From: an uncultured Candidatus Melainabacteria bacterium
GTDB taxonomy: Bacteria; Cyanobacteriota; Vampirovibrionia; Gastranaerophilales; Gastranaerophilaceae
Direction of reading: 5' to 3'
Assembly (NCBI GenBank): GCA_934692485.1
Contig: CAKUTX010000004.1
Coordinates: 1 to 64,000, forward strand
Length of the DNA: 64,000 nt
The position numbers and the translations under genes are program-made. Of the stretch, positions 34,294 through 44,828 are shown in pieces. Numbering within the stretch: position 1 is the first letter of the stretch; the number at the start of each line of letters is the position of its first letter. The notes beneath the pieces were generated by a model. That model ran no database searches, was not told the DNA's origin, and saw only the letters and a program-made list of their open reading frames with translations.

Positions 34294-35750
34294 AAAATAT
34301 TATTGATAAAATTCAAAACATAAATAATTCGATAGATAAATATAAGGAAGAAACAGTAATTCAGTCGTTACCGTCTTATACATGCGTCAATAGAGCAAAA
34401 GTTCTTATTGAAAAACATCAATTTGATGAGGCTGAACAGATTTTACTGAAAGCATTGGAACTTCCTCAAAAAGATGCTTTGGTTTATAAATACTTAGGAG
34501 TTATTTATGAACGGACAGGTAAGCACGCTAAGAGTGTGGAAGCTTATCAAACATCTGCAGATATTGAACCTCAGGATAAAAACATTTGGCAAAGACTCGG
34601 ATTTGAACTCATTACCACTGGACGTTACGAAAATGCTATAAAATCTTTTGAAAATGCAAATAAAATTCAACCAGCAAATACGGATACTTTTACTGGCTGG
34701 GGAATGGCATTAATGAAATTACAGAGATTTGATGAGGCACATGCCAAGTTTGAAGATGCTATTAAAAGTAATAAATACAATTTTACGGCAGTTTTTCTCG
34801 CTTCTGTTATGGAAATTAAACTAAAAATGTATGATAAGGCAGAAATGAAATTATCATTCTTGTCAAATGTTTGTCCTGATGCAAATAATACTTTTGAATA
34901 TGCAAGGTTGAAAGCATTGAAAGATGATTTGGATAGCGCAATTCATTATGCGAAAAAATCTATTGGATTAAATTCTAAAATGCTACCTGCTTATATCGTT
35001 TTGGGACAAATTTATACTGATAAATTTGATTATGAAAACGCTCAAAAAGCGTTTGCTGATGCAGAAAATAATGAACTTATAAATCCAGCACTTTATCTTG
35101 AATGGGGAAAATCATACATTAAATTTGATAAATTGGATGAAGCAAAAGAGAAATTACTTAAGGCATTTGAACTCGACAATGAAGCTGCTGAAATTCAAGC
35201 TTATTTGGCACTATGTTTGGTTCTAAGAAATGAAATGGAAGAAGCAAAACCTTTTCTTGATAAAATTTCCGAAGAAAATAATTCGATTACTAAACAAGTA
35301 TTTGCAATTGTCAATTACAAAAACGAAGATATTTCTCTTGCGATGGAATTCTTCAGAGCAAATGATGAAAATGCAATTAACAATTACTTTCTTGCTAAAT
35401 GCTATGAAAAACTGAACAATGACACCAAAGTTAAGGATTGTTACGAAAATGCAATCAGAATAAATCCACGTTATACAAAAGCTTTTGTTGACTTTGCAAA
35501 TTACTTGATGTCTAAAAATGAGTTTATTGAAGCTCAAAGAAAGTTGCGTAAAGCTTTGAAATATGAACCGGAAAATATTTTATTGTTAAATTTGATGTTT
35601 TATGTTAATTACATACTTGTCAAAGATAACCTTTGTGAATATAATGTAAAAGAAACTGTTGCGGTAGCAAATAAGATAGAAAAAATAAATCCGGAATGGT
35701 TTAAGTACCCTGAACAAAAAAAAGAATTAGAAAAATTCTTGAACCAGTGA
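34278..35750 (+). CDS. TPR-repeat protein
   Basis: A 490-residue protein made of tandem tetratricopeptide repeats (about 40-470), for example YKYLGVIYERTGKHAKSVEAYQ and YKYLG...NPRYTKAFVDFANYLMS. No signal peptide is visible, so it is probably a cytoplasmic scaffold. The start is TTG at 34278 with AGAGG upstream, inside the end of the KdsC-like gene, suggesting coupled translation. Partners are unknown. Confidence 0.8.
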   Translation: MFGWLKNIIDKIQNINNSIDKYKEETVIQSLPSYTCVNRAKVLIEKHQFDEAEQILLKALELPQKDALVYKYLGVIYERTGKHAKSVEAYQTSADIEPQDKNIWQRLGFELITTGRYENAIKSFENANKIQPANTDTFTGWGMALMKLQRFDEAHAKFEDAIKSNKYNFTAVFLASVMEIKLKMYDKAEMKLSFLSNVCPDANNTFEYARLKALKDDLDSAIHYAKKSIGLNSKMLPAYIVLGQIYTDKFDYENAQKAFADAENNELINPALYLEWGKSYIKFDKLDEAKEKLLKAFELDNEAAEIQAYLALCLVLRNEMEEAKPFLDKISEENNSITKQVFAIVNYKNEDISLAMEFFRANDENAINNYFLAKCYEKLNNDTKVKDCYENAIRINPRYTKAFVDFANYLMSKNEFIEAQRKLRKALKYEPENILLLNLMFYVNYILVKDNLCEYNVKETVAVANKIEKINPEWFKYPEQKKELEKFLNQ

Positions 35751-35763
35751 AAGTGAATGTCCT

Positions 35764-37032
35764 TTGAGAAAAATAATTGTTCAAAAATTCGGCGGAACTT
35801 CAGTTGCCGATACAGAAAAAATTAAGAATGTAGCAAAAGTCGTTATTAATGAAAAAGAAAACGGTAATGACGTTGTAGTTGTCGTTTCCGCAATGGGCCA
35901 TACAACTGATTATCTTGTAAAAATGGCAAAAGATTTAAGCCCAAACCCTTCTGACAGAGAAATGGATATGCTTCTTTCTACAGGGGAAGGTGTTTCTATA
36001 GCCCTTTTGGCTATGGCTATCCAAGCTCAAGGATATGACGCTGTCAGCTTTAACGCAATGCAAGTCGGAATTATGACAGAAAATGTTCACTCAAAAGCAA
36101 GAATTGTTGATATTAAAACAGAAAAACTTAAGAAAAATTTGAGAGAAGGAAAGATTATTGTAATTGCAGGTTTTCAGGGTGTAACAGAAGATGGTGAAAT
36201 TACAACTTTAGGCAGAGGCGGTTCAGATACATCTGCAGTCGCTCTTGCTGCTGCTTTGAATGCCGAAAGATGCGATATTTATACTGATGTTGACGGAGTT
36301 TACACTACCGACCCTAGAGTTGTCCCTAATGCTTCAAAATTAGATGAAGTATCATACGAAGAAATGCTTGAACTTGCCCATGCTGGAGCAAACGTATTAC
36401 ATCCTCGCAGCGTTGAAACAGCAAAACAATTTAACGTTCCAATGCGCGTCAGAAGCAGTTTTAAAATTAATAATTTAGGAACTTTGATATTAGGAGTGGA
36501 AAAAATGGAAATATATAAACCAGTTACAGGTGTTGCTGCAGATTTATCTCAAACAAGAATTGTTGTTTGTGATGTTCCCGATAAACCAGGAGTTGCGGCT
36601 AAGATTTTTGGCCATTTGGCTAAAGAAAATATTTCTGTTGATATGATTATTCAATCCTATGCACGAAAAATTTCTAATACAAATGATATTGCATTTACAA
36701 TTGATAATTCAGATTTAAACAAGACTGTAGAAACTTTGCAAGCATTGAAAACTGAAATTGGCGCAACAGGAGATATTCAGGTTGACGAAAATACTGCAAA
36801 AATTTCTATTGTTGGCGCTGGAATGATTGATAGACCAGGAGTCGCTTCTACAATGTTTGAAACGTTGGCAGAACAAAATATAAATATAAGAATGATTTCA
36901 ACCAGCGAAATAAAAATAAGCTGTCTTGTTGATAAAGCAGATGCACAACAGGCAGTAAAAGCTTTACATAAAGTATTTAAACTTGAAAGTAATGAAATAG
37001 CAGAGGTAAAAGGCGATTTGCCTAATATCTAA
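35764..37032 (+). CDS. lysC: Aspartate kinase
   Basis: It phosphorylates aspartate, the first step to lysine, diaminopimelate, threonine and methionine. Residues 8-13 are KFGGTS; GRGGSDTSAVALAAAL and DVDGVYTTDPRVV follow. Two ACT domains (about 265-410) give feedback control. The length (422) is normal for the regulated class. The only in-frame start is TTG 35764 with a weak ribosome binding site, 13 bases after the TPR gene. Together with dapL at 62 kb it supplies diaminopimelate for the wall. Confidence 0.95.
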   Translation: MRKIIVQKFGGTSVADTEKIKNVAKVVINEKENGNDVVVVVSAMGHTTDYLVKMAKDLSPNPSDREMDMLLSTGEGVSIALLAMAIQAQGYDAVSFNAMQVGIMTENVHSKARIVDIKTEKLKKNLREGKIIVIAGFQGVTEDGEITTLGRGGSDTSAVALAAALNAERCDIYTDVDGVYTTDPRVVPNASKLDEVSYEEMLELAHAGANVLHPRSVETAKQFNVPMRVRSSFKINNLGTLILGVEKMEIYKPVTGVAADLSQTRIVVCDVPDKPGVAAKIFGHLAKENISVDMIIQSYARKISNTNDIAFTIDNSDLNKTVETLQALKTEIGATGDIQVDENTAKISIVGAGMIDRPGVASTMFETLAEQNINIRMISTSEIKISCLVDKADAQQAVKALHKVFKLESNEIAEVKGDLPNI

Positions 37033-37066
37033 AAATTACTACTTTCTTTCGTTTTCTTGCAATAAT

Positions 37067-37092
37067 AAAAAAAAAGAGCCCTGATAGGGCTC
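37067..37092 (-). terminator. Intrinsic terminator pointing away from any annotated gene
   Basis: On the minus strand GAGCCC-TATCA-GGGCTC is followed by nine T. On the plus strand, the direction of lysC, no T-run follows. The next minus-strand gene upstream is 760 bases away and already has its own terminator, so this one implies a separate minus-strand transcript. Confidence 0.75.
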
Positions 37093-37304
37093 ATTGGAAT
37101 TAAGAATAGCTGGAAGTATGAAAAAGATTTATACAATTATTTAACCGAATAAGTGTTGATTATACAATTGCCCATGTAGATAATGTTTTAATTCCACTAG
37201 GATAATATATTTTTTTGTTATATCACCCATGCTTCTATATTTATAATAGGGATGAAAATCGCGTATCGCTCGAATAAGTGTACTAGTGGCACTTTATGGG
37301 AAAT
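37067..37304 (-). ncRNA. Candidate small RNA between lysC and the gene at 37449
   Basis: The unit is bounded by a minus-strand promoter (37311-37338) and an intrinsic terminator (37067-37092), giving about 235 nt. Inside, TGGAATTAA (37189-37197) and TTAATTCCA (37094-37102) can pair and close about 85 bases. CCACTAG and CTAGTGG (around 37285 and 37197) offer another long-range pairing. A 29-codon frame (37141-37230, starting MGDITKKYIILVEL) lies within but lacks a ribosome binding site. It could be a small RNA, a small-protein mRNA, or both. Confidence 0.35.
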
Positions 37305-37310
37305 CCGTGA

Positions 37311-37338
37311 TTTATAAGGGTTTTTAGAAGCTTAACAA
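37311..37338 (-). promoter_or_regulatory. Candidate promoter of the minus-strand small RNA
   Basis: On the minus strand: TTGTTA (37333-37338), 16 bases, TATAAA (37311-37316). Confidence 0.4.
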
Positions 37339-37354
37339 AACTTTATCAAAGGGG

Positions 37355-37383
37355 TTGACAAATATTTTAGTATGATTTATAGT
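37355..37383 (+). promoter_or_regulatory. Strong promoter of the gene at 37449
   Basis: TTGACA (37355-37360), 17 bases, TATAGT (37378-37383). The 60-base leader starts with a hairpin (AGTGTTAA/TTAACACT) and ends with the ribosome binding site GAGAGGAGGG, suggesting high expression. Confidence 0.8.
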
Positions 37384-37448
37384 AAAAGTGTTAAATGAAG
37401 TGTTTAATTAACACTTAATAACAAAACCTCAGAGAGGAGGGCGAAAAA

Positions 37449-37736
37449 ATGATAACAATTAATCCAGTAAAATTTAATACAGTAAAGCCTATTTCTTTTG
37501 GAGAAGGCAATCTTAATAATATTACCCCAAATGTAGCGATACTATCGTTACAAAACCCAAATGCGAAAATCAACTTCGAGAATGACTTAAACCGCACTCA
37601 AAGAGCTGATATGGTTCAAAATCCGAACATGCTTAACGCTTTAGGTGCTAAGCTTCGCAAGACTTATAATATACTATTTTCACCTGATTATGACAGAGCA
37701 AGCAAAAGCCCGAAACATATCTCTTTCTTAGGTTAG
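37449..37736 (+). CDS. Small unknown protein with ISF-x-G motifs at both ends
   Basis: A 95-residue protein I do not recognise, without signal peptide or membrane segment. KPISFGEG stands near the N-terminus and the chain ends PKHISFLG. The middle is Asn-rich. The near-consensus promoter, the perfect ribosome binding site and the terminator at 37811 all suggest an abundant product. Similar short motifs occur in the unknown proteins at 24542 and 25273. Confidence 0.65.
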   Translation: MITINPVKFNTVKPISFGEGNLNNITPNVAILSLQNPNAKINFENDLNRTQRADMVQNPNMLNALGAKLRKTYNILFSPDYDRASKSPKHISFLG

Positions 37737-37810
37737 TTTCGGAAACCTGCTTTGATGTCAGCATTACCCCCAAAACTTAGATAATTTTAACTAAGTAAAT
37801 GTTTATAACG

Positions 37811-37842
37811 AAAAACTCCCCACGTATATGTGAGGAGTTTTT
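37811..37842 (+). terminator. Bidirectional intrinsic terminator
   Basis: AAAAACTCC-C-CAC / GTG-A-GGAGTTTTT pair with one mismatch around GTATAT. A- and T-tracts on the two sides serve both the gene at 37449 (plus) and the convergent gene ending at 37857 (minus). Confidence 0.8.
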
Positions 37843-37856
37843 GTTTGTAAGATATT

Positions 37857-38555
37857 TTAAATATTAGCACCACCATCAAGCATTTTTTGAAGCACTTTCT
37901 TAGAACCTTCTCTTTCTTTTGCAAGATTTAGTGCAAATGTCGTAGCTTCTTGGTCCCTTGCAATTGCCTCTTTTAATCCTGTCATCTCGTCAAGAGTAAG
38001 ATTTGAAAGAATTGCTCCATCTGAGTTTAAATATATTTTAAAAATCTTTTGTGACATAAAGTCAAATCCAGGCAATTTCATTTGCATTGCGTACCATTTG
38101 TAAAATTGATGTGCCATATAATATTTATCAATTTGACCATTTCTCATTATAAACATAGGTTTAGACTTAAAACCAAAGCCAGAGTGAGTTATTACATTTA
38201 TATAAAAGGCTTCTATCCCCTCTAATGGAGTAATCAATCCTTCTTCTTCTTTAATAACTGCCAAAATTTTATCCGCATTTTCAAGTCGCACAACTTTAGT
38301 ACCTTTACTTTCAATATAGGCTAAAAGTTTTGGTATATCGTTGTTTGTGTTTTTAATAATATCAGATACGTTTTTTAAAACAATATCAATATTCTTTTCT
38401 GTTTCTGCATTTAGTGTAACAGTTACACCTTTAGAAAAAGCTGTCTTTGTTGTCATATTTGAGCTTGATGTTTTAAGATGTTTGCTCAATTTTTTTGATA
38501 AAGCTTTTTCTTGTCTTTCTAAGAAAAAATAAACGATTTTTTGTAAAATATTCAT
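37857..38555 (-). CDS. Unknown 232-residue protein
   Basis: Not recognised. The N-terminal 35 residues form a basic amphipathic helix (MNILQKIVYFFLERQEKAL), which might bind a membrane. The remainder is a soluble alpha/beta protein with GLITPLEGIEAFYINVITHSG in the middle and a helical C-terminus. There is no Shine-Dalgarno site; TTGCAA, 17 bases, TATACT and six bases precede the ATG, which predicts a leaderless mRNA. It is divergent from atpD. Confidence 0.6.
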   Translation of the reverse strand: MNILQKIVYFFLERQEKALSKKLSKHLKTSSSNMTTKTAFSKGVTVTLNAETEKNIDIVLKNVSDIIKNTNNDIPKLLAYIESKGTKVVRLENADKILAVIKEEEGLITPLEGIEAFYINVITHSGFGFKSKPMFIMRNGQIDKYYMAHQFYKWYAMQMKLPGFDFMSQKIFKIYLNSDGAILSNLTLDEMTGLKEAIARDQEATTFALNLAKEREGSKKVLQKMLDGGANI

Positions 38556-38561
38556 AATAGC

Positions 38562-38590
38562 AGTATATATTATTTTTTTATTTCTTGCAA
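38562..38590 (-). promoter_or_regulatory. Promoter for a predicted leaderless mRNA
   Basis: On the minus strand: TTGCAA (38585-38590), 17 bases, TATACT (38562-38567), six bases, ATG at 38555. Confidence 0.6.
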
Positions 38591-38626
38591 CTAATTAAAT
38601 TACGCAAAATTTAATTTTGGTTATAA

Positions 38627-40093
<1,467 letters not shown>

Positions 40094-40172
40094 GAAATTT
40101 TGAGTAGAGATGGAGAATAGTTCTATTCTATACGGGCTAATTCTCCCACTACTTAATTAGAAAAGGAACCCT

Positions 40173-40565
40173 ATGCACTTAAAAATAATTACACACGAAA
40201 GAGTTGTTTTTGATGAAAACGTAGATGAATTGTACACAAAAACAACAGATGGAGAAATCGGAATTTTAAGAAACCACGTTCCGGTGATGGCTGCGCTTGA
40301 TATTGGAGTGACTAAAGCGGTAAAAGAAAATGAACCTATCTTTTTTACAACTATGGGTGGAGTTTTTCAATACAAAGATGACGAAGCTTTAATATTGACT
40401 ACTACGGCAGAACGCGGAGAAGAAATTGATATTGCAAGAGCAAAAGATGCATTAAATAGAGCAAAAGCAAGATTAGCAGATTCTGAAGCCGAAATTGATG
40501 CAAAACGAGCAGAAGCGGCTATTGCAAGAGCTATGGCAAGACTTAAAGCAACTTTGAATTTGTAA
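40173..40565 (+). CDS. atpC: F1 ATP synthase subunit epsilon
   Basis: The 130-residue central-stalk subunit that couples rotation and inhibits hydrolysis. The N-terminal beta sandwich (about 1-85, TTDGEIGILRNHVPVMAALDIG) and the C-terminal helical hairpin (RAKDALNRAKARLADSEAEIDAKRAEAAIARA) are both present. It lies 79 bases after atpD and is followed by a terminator. Confidence 0.96.
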   Translation: MHLKIITHERVVFDENVDELYTKTTDGEIGILRNHVPVMAALDIGVTKAVKENEPIFFTTMGGVFQYKDDEALILTTTAERGEEIDIARAKDALNRAKARLADSEAEIDAKRAEAAIARAMARLKATLNL

Positions 40566-40587
40566 TATTTATAAACATATTTATAAA

Positions 40588-40628
40588 AAACAAGAACCGG
40601 CATGTAAAATGCCGATTTTTGTTTTTTA
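40588..40628 (+). terminator. Intrinsic terminator of atpDC
   Basis: CGGCAT/ATGCCG (40598-40614) with a GTAAA loop, extended by A- and T-rich flanks, ends in TTTTTGTTTTTT. Confidence 0.85.
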
Positions 40629-40651
40629 TATTCTTTATTAAATTCTAACAC

Positions 40652-40680
40652 TTGCCCTCATATGCTTTCAGTGGTATAAT
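40652..40680 (+). promoter_or_regulatory. Promoter for a predicted leaderless kinase mRNA
   Basis: TTGCCC (40652-40657), 17 bases, TATAAT (40675-40680), six bases, ATG at 40687. No Shine-Dalgarno sequence is present. Confidence 0.65.
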
Positions 40681-40686
40681 CTTGGT

Positions 40687-42447
40687 ATGACAAAACAGGT
40701 GAGCTTAACAACACAAAATCGTCTTATTATTTCAGGATTACTGATTAGCACTATTTTAATTGTAGCTATTGCAGTGTTTGCAATTTTCAATATTCAAAAA
40801 AAGCTCAATATAGGGTATCAAAATTTTGGGCAAATTGTTTCAAAAGCTTTAGCTATCGAATGCACAGAACTTATCGGAAAGTCGGAAGATACCACAATAT
40901 TAAAGTCGCATGCCGATACTATTGTCGAATCTCATAGTGATATTATTTTTATAGAATTTAGAAATTCAGATGGCAAGCTTATTTATAAATCAAACAGTTC
41001 AAACGACGTTGGACTAAAATCTTCTAATATAATTGTAAGCTCCCCAATGATTACCGACAAAGGAGTTAATGTTGGTTCCGTTACTGTCGGATTGTCCGGC
41101 AATATAATAAATCAGATTTCGACAACAACCAGAGCTTCATTATTGGTCGTTTTCGTTATCGCTTGGATTGTCTTTGCTTTCGTAATCCTTATAAATACTT
41201 ATCTTATTACCAGAGAGTTAAGAATTCTTCATAAAGGTGTACAAAAAATTTCTACTGGAGAATTTGGATACACAATTCAAGATAAAGATGTAAGCTCTGA
41301 AGTAAAAGAGCTGTTTAATGCATTTAATGATATGTCAAATCGCTTGCACGTATACGAAGAACAAAATATAGAACAACTTACCCTCGAAAGAAATAAATTA
41401 GAAGCAGTTTTAATGAGTATTGCAAATGGAGTTGTCGTTTGTGACAACAATGATAATGTAGTTTTAATAAACAATCATGCGCACAAACTTCTCGAACTTG
41501 ATGAAAATCAAATGTTGAATACTAAAATTCAAAACTATATTGATACAGAAGGGAATTACTGCTTTAAAAATAAAATCGAAGAATTTAAAGATACACCGCT
41601 TGAAGTTATGGAAAACAAACCGCTTGAATTTAATATTCAGGTTGACAATAAGGTAATCAAGTCAATTATTTCCCCAATGTTTACCAGAAACAAAGATTAT
41701 GTTGGTTACATAATCGTACTTATTGATATGACCAAAGAAGCAGAAATGGATGCTATGCGTTCAACCTTTATTTCTAATGTGTCACACGAATTGAGAACAC
41801 CTGTTACTGTTCTAAGAAGTTATATTGATACTTTGTACAATTATGGAAATGACTTTGATTATGACACACAAAAAGAATTTATCGGAACAATTAATCAAGA
41901 AATTATAAGACTTCAGGGAATGGTTAATGATATTCTTGATTTTTCTAGAATGGAAGCCAATGCTCAAATGGAAAAATCTTTGAATAGCATATACGAAGTT
42001 GTTGACACTTGTGTTAATCAAGTTCAAGCATTAACAAAAGAACGGAATTTGCATGTTTCAGTGTCAAAAGACGAAAATATTCCAGAATTTTTATTCAATT
42101 ACGATGGAATAGAACGAGCATTAACAAACTTGTTATCAAACGCAATAAAATACTCTCCTGATAATGGAGAAATTAAAGTTAATATAACAAAATCAGGTGA
42201 CAATGCAGAAATAACCGTAACAGATCAAGGATGTGGTATTGCTCCGGAATTTCAAAAGAAAATATTTGACAGATTTTACAGAGTTGAAAACAATATTCAT
42301 ACAGTAAAAGGAACAGGTTTGGGTTTACATTTGGTAAAACAAACTGTCGAAAAATACCATGAAGGCAGAGTTTTTGTCAATTCTGAAGTTGGAAAAGGTT
42401 CAACATTCGGAATTGTTTTACCAATAAAAGAGCCTGCAAAGGTATAG
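40687..42447 (+). CDS. Membrane sensor histidine kinase (PhoR/VicK-like)
   Basis: A 586-residue kinase with two membrane segments (about 12-34 and 155-180) enclosing a periplasmic sensor of about 120 residues. HAMP (about 180-235), PAS (about 240-345), HisKA with H367 in SHELRTPVTV, and HATPase with NLLSNAIKYS, DQGCGIAPE and GTGLGLHLVKQ follow. The layout resembles PhoR/WalK. No response regulator gene adjoins. The transcript is predicted to be leaderless. The next gene follows after 9 bases. Confidence 0.92.
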   Translation: MTKQVSLTTQNRLIISGLLISTILIVAIAVFAIFNIQKKLNIGYQNFGQIVSKALAIECTELIGKSEDTTILKSHADTIVESHSDIIFIEFRNSDGKLIYKSNSSNDVGLKSSNIIVSSPMITDKGVNVGSVTVGLSGNIINQISTTTRASLLVVFVIAWIVFAFVILINTYLITRELRILHKGVQKISTGEFGYTIQDKDVSSEVKELFNAFNDMSNRLHVYEEQNIEQLTLERNKLEAVLMSIANGVVVCDNNDNVVLINNHAHKLLELDENQMLNTKIQNYIDTEGNYCFKNKIEEFKDTPLEVMENKPLEFNIQVDNKVIKSIISPMFTRNKDYVGYIIVLIDMTKEAEMDAMRSTFISNVSHELRTPVTVLRSYIDTLYNYGNDFDYDTQKEFIGTINQEIIRLQGMVNDILDFSRMEANAQMEKSLNSIYEVVDTCVNQVQALTKERNLHVSVSKDENIPEFLFNYDGIERALTNLLSNAIKYSPDNGEIKVNITKSGDNAEITVTDQGCGIAPEFQKKIFDRFYRVENNIHTVKGTGLGLHLVKQTVEKYHEGRVFVNSEVGKGSTFGIVLPIKEPAKV

Positions 42448-42456
42448 GAATTCGTC

Positions 42457-43197
42457 ATGGAATTTACAGATATTTGGAATACTTTTAGTAAAATTTGCTT
42501 ATTTGCTTTCATCCTTATTTGTTTAAATTCTATTATTGGAGATGCTATGTTTAGACTGAAATATAGTTTTCCGCATGCTTCTTATACAACAATAGAAAAA
42601 ATTAATATACAGAATGAACCAGCACAAATAAATTTAGAACAAAAAAAGTATTTGAACGTTTTTGGAGAAAAGGGTAGATATAGACTCGAACCACAAGCAA
42701 AATATTCATTATCAGGACTTGTTGTTGCAAGAAATACAAACTTTTGGTTTCGAGATATTATGCGCAGCACTTTTGATGATTTGTGTTTGATGGATATTGG
42801 AATTGTTTGGGGTGATTTAGCTCAAGATAAGACAAAATTGTATAAACACTGGAAATTTAAGTCATATAAAACTCTTGGGCAAGGCAGACGGCTAGAATGG
42901 CGAACAAAACCTCCTTATGACGATATGCCATGGAGTGTTGGATTTGTCAGTTCACATGTTTCTCATACTCACCTTATTCCTGCTAATGCAAATGTGATGG
43001 CTGCACTATTAAAGATTAAGAAAAATGATATTGTAAAACTGGATGGATATTTAGTTGATATTTACACTGATAATGGAGAAGTTGTTGCAAAAAGTAGTTT
43101 GTCAAGACTTGACACAGACGCGACTAGCAGAGGTTATGGTTCTTGCGAAGATATGTATGTTGAACAAGTTCAAATTAAGAATAAAATATATAAGTAA
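42457..43197 (+). CDS. Conserved membrane-anchored protein of unknown function
   Basis: A 246-residue protein with one N-terminal membrane segment (about 10-30). The remainder matches a conserved bacterial family known to me only as hypothetical. Signatures are GRYRLEPQAKYSLSGLVVAR, SPxDxxxxWG-like DLCLMDIGIVWGDLA, SHTHLIPANANV, VKLDGYLVDI and a C-terminal SRLDTDATSRGYGSCEDMYV. It is co-transcribed with the upstream kinase, 9 bases apart, so a role in the envelope signal is possible. Confidence 0.7.
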   Translation: MEFTDIWNTFSKICLFAFILICLNSIIGDAMFRLKYSFPHASYTTIEKINIQNEPAQINLEQKKYLNVFGEKGRYRLEPQAKYSLSGLVVARNTNFWFRDIMRSTFDDLCLMDIGIVWGDLAQDKTKLYKHWKFKSYKTLGQGRRLEWRTKPPYDDMPWSVGFVSSHVSHTHLIPANANVMAALLKIKKNDIVKLDGYLVDIYTDNGEVVAKSSLSRLDTDATSRGYGSCEDMYVEQVQIKNKIYK

Positions 43198-43277
43198 CAT
43201 TTCTAAATACTGTTGCAAAATCTTTAAAATAGTGTAGAATTAAGATATACAGGATAACCAATAAAGGGCAAATAATA

Positions 43278-44339
43278 ATGAATAAAGAAGAAATTAACAA
43301 TAAAATCAATGAGTTGACTTTGGCAATGGCAAAAGACCCAAGTAATACTGAAAATTATCACAGATTATCTGAATTGTATTTGCAGATTGAAGATTACGAT
43401 AAAGTTATGTCAGTGCTGGATAGTTTGTTGGCAATTAAGCCTGATGATGTTCAAGCTCTTGTCGGAATGGGAACTATGTGGTTTTATGAAAAAGATTTCA
43501 GAAAGTCTTTGTCTTACTACAATAGGGCTTTAACAATTAATCCTAAAAATTATTTGATATATTACAACATGGGAAATGTTTTTGCGGAATGGAAAAATTT
43601 TTCAAAAGCTTTGTTCTATTACAACAGAGCGATTGATTTAAACTCAACAAACCCTGAAATATATAATGCGATAGCGCTTCTATATCAAGATAATGAAGAT
43701 TACATCGAATCAAAAGCATATTACGAAAAAGCACTTTCATTAGATCCAGAAAATTTGACAGCCCTAATTGATATGGGTAATGTTTGTTTTAAACTTTTTG
43801 ATTATGAAACAGCTTTAGAACTTTATAAAAAAGTTTTTGTACTTAACCCTGATAATAAAATTGTTGCAATTTGTATCGGGAACACATTGACATTAATGAA
43901 AGAAAAACAAAAAGCATATAGTTATTTTGAAAAAGCGTTGAAAATGGATGGAGATAATTATAAAGCTTATATCTGTTATGCAATTGCTCTATCAGAATTT
44001 GGCGAATATGATATGGCCGTTGCGATGTATGAAAAGGCAGAAGCAATTCACCCGAAAGAAATTGAAGCTCAAATTTTAAGAGCAAACTTATATACAAACT
44101 TTAACTTCTTGGACCAAGCAATGGATTTGTACAAGCAAGTATTGAGAATTAAACCCAATAACGCAAGAACATACATGCTTTTAGGAAATGCTCATTATTT
44201 GAAAGGTGAAATAGAACAGTCTATTGCAGCGTATCGCGCATCTATAAATATTGAACCAGAAAATGATGAATATAGATTAATTTGTACGCAAATATTGGAT
44301 GAGTACATTGATAAAAAAAGAAACGGAGAACCTGTTTAA
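43278..44339 (+). CDS. TPR-repeat protein
   Basis: A 353-residue cytoplasmic protein made of about nine tetratricopeptide repeats, such as YYNMGNVFAEWKNFSKALFYYNRAIDL. It is likely a protein-interaction scaffold. The ribosome binding site AAAGGGC lies 10 bases before ATG. It is followed by a membrane protein gene one base after its stop, so the two probably act or are expressed together. Confidence 0.85.
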   Translation: MNKEEINNKINELTLAMAKDPSNTENYHRLSELYLQIEDYDKVMSVLDSLLAIKPDDVQALVGMGTMWFYEKDFRKSLSYYNRALTINPKNYLIYYNMGNVFAEWKNFSKALFYYNRAIDLNSTNPEIYNAIALLYQDNEDYIESKAYYEKALSLDPENLTALIDMGNVCFKLFDYETALELYKKVFVLNPDNKIVAICIGNTLTLMKEKQKAYSYFEKALKMDGDNYKAYICYAIALSEFGEYDMAVAMYEKAEAIHPKEIEAQILRANLYTNFNFLDQAMDLYKQVLRIKPNNARTYMLLGNAHYLKGEIEQSIAAYRASINIEPENDEYRLICTQILDEYIDKKRNGEPV

Positions 44340-44340
44340 A

Positions 44341-44745
44341 ATGCGAGAAAATACCCCATATTTAATTGAAAGATTGGTTGCAGCATTCTCATATCTGACA
44401 ATGGGAATGGTTGGTTTTGTATGGCTAATTATTGGCTTATTTACGAAAGCGAGCTTAAAACCTTTTTTAAAATATCACATTTTTCAATCAATTTTTTTAT
44501 CTTTAGGTTTTGCAATTTTGTCAATGTTTGTGGGCTTTGTTTCAAATATATTAAGTATAGTTCCAATAATCAACAAACTGGTTGCTCAAATAAACTTTCT
44601 TTTAAATATGCCGCTAATTTTTGATTATTCTTTACTACAAACTGTAATTTATTCATTCATAATATATCTTGCCGTTACATCATTTATCGGGAAATATAGT
44701 TATATTCCATGGGTTTCTGACGTTATCGGGCAGAATGTAGAATAA
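44341..44745 (+). CDS. Tic20-like small membrane protein
   Basis: A 134-residue protein with four hydrophobic segments. The order ERLVAAFSYLTMG, then KPFLKYHIFQSIFLSLGFAI and the C-terminal YIPWVSDVIGQNV resembles cyanobacterial Tic20 homologues, where a FIRFNxMQAI-like segment and a final PxISDAA motif are usual. Tic20 is part of the plastid protein import channel; the cyanobacterial role is unclear. The ATG at 44341 directly follows the TPR stop. The assignment is by pattern only; a DUF4870-type protein is an alternative. Confidence 0.5.
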   Translation: MRENTPYLIERLVAAFSYLTMGMVGFVWLIIGLFTKASLKPFLKYHIFQSIFLSLGFAILSMFVGFVSNILSIVPIINKLVAQINFLLNMPLIFDYSLLQTVIYSFIIYLAVTSFIGKYSYIPWVSDVIGQNVE

Positions 44746-44756
44746 TTATAATTTAT

Positions 44757-44779
44757 AAAAAAACTCCCCTTTCGGGGAG
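44757..44779 (-). terminator. Intrinsic terminator of the NAGPA-type gene
   Basis: On the minus strand CTCCCC-GAAA-GGGGAG is followed by seven T, a perfect 6-bp stem with a stable tetraloop. Confidence 0.88.
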
Positions 44780-44828
44780 ATGCAAATAACAGATGAAAAA
44801 GATTTGTGAGGAGATGAATATTTTCGGT

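Noticed and set aside
37141..37230. 29-codon minus-strand frame as a definite gene
   Set aside because: No ribosome binding site and no -10 at the leaderless distance; retained only as an alternative within the candidate small RNA.
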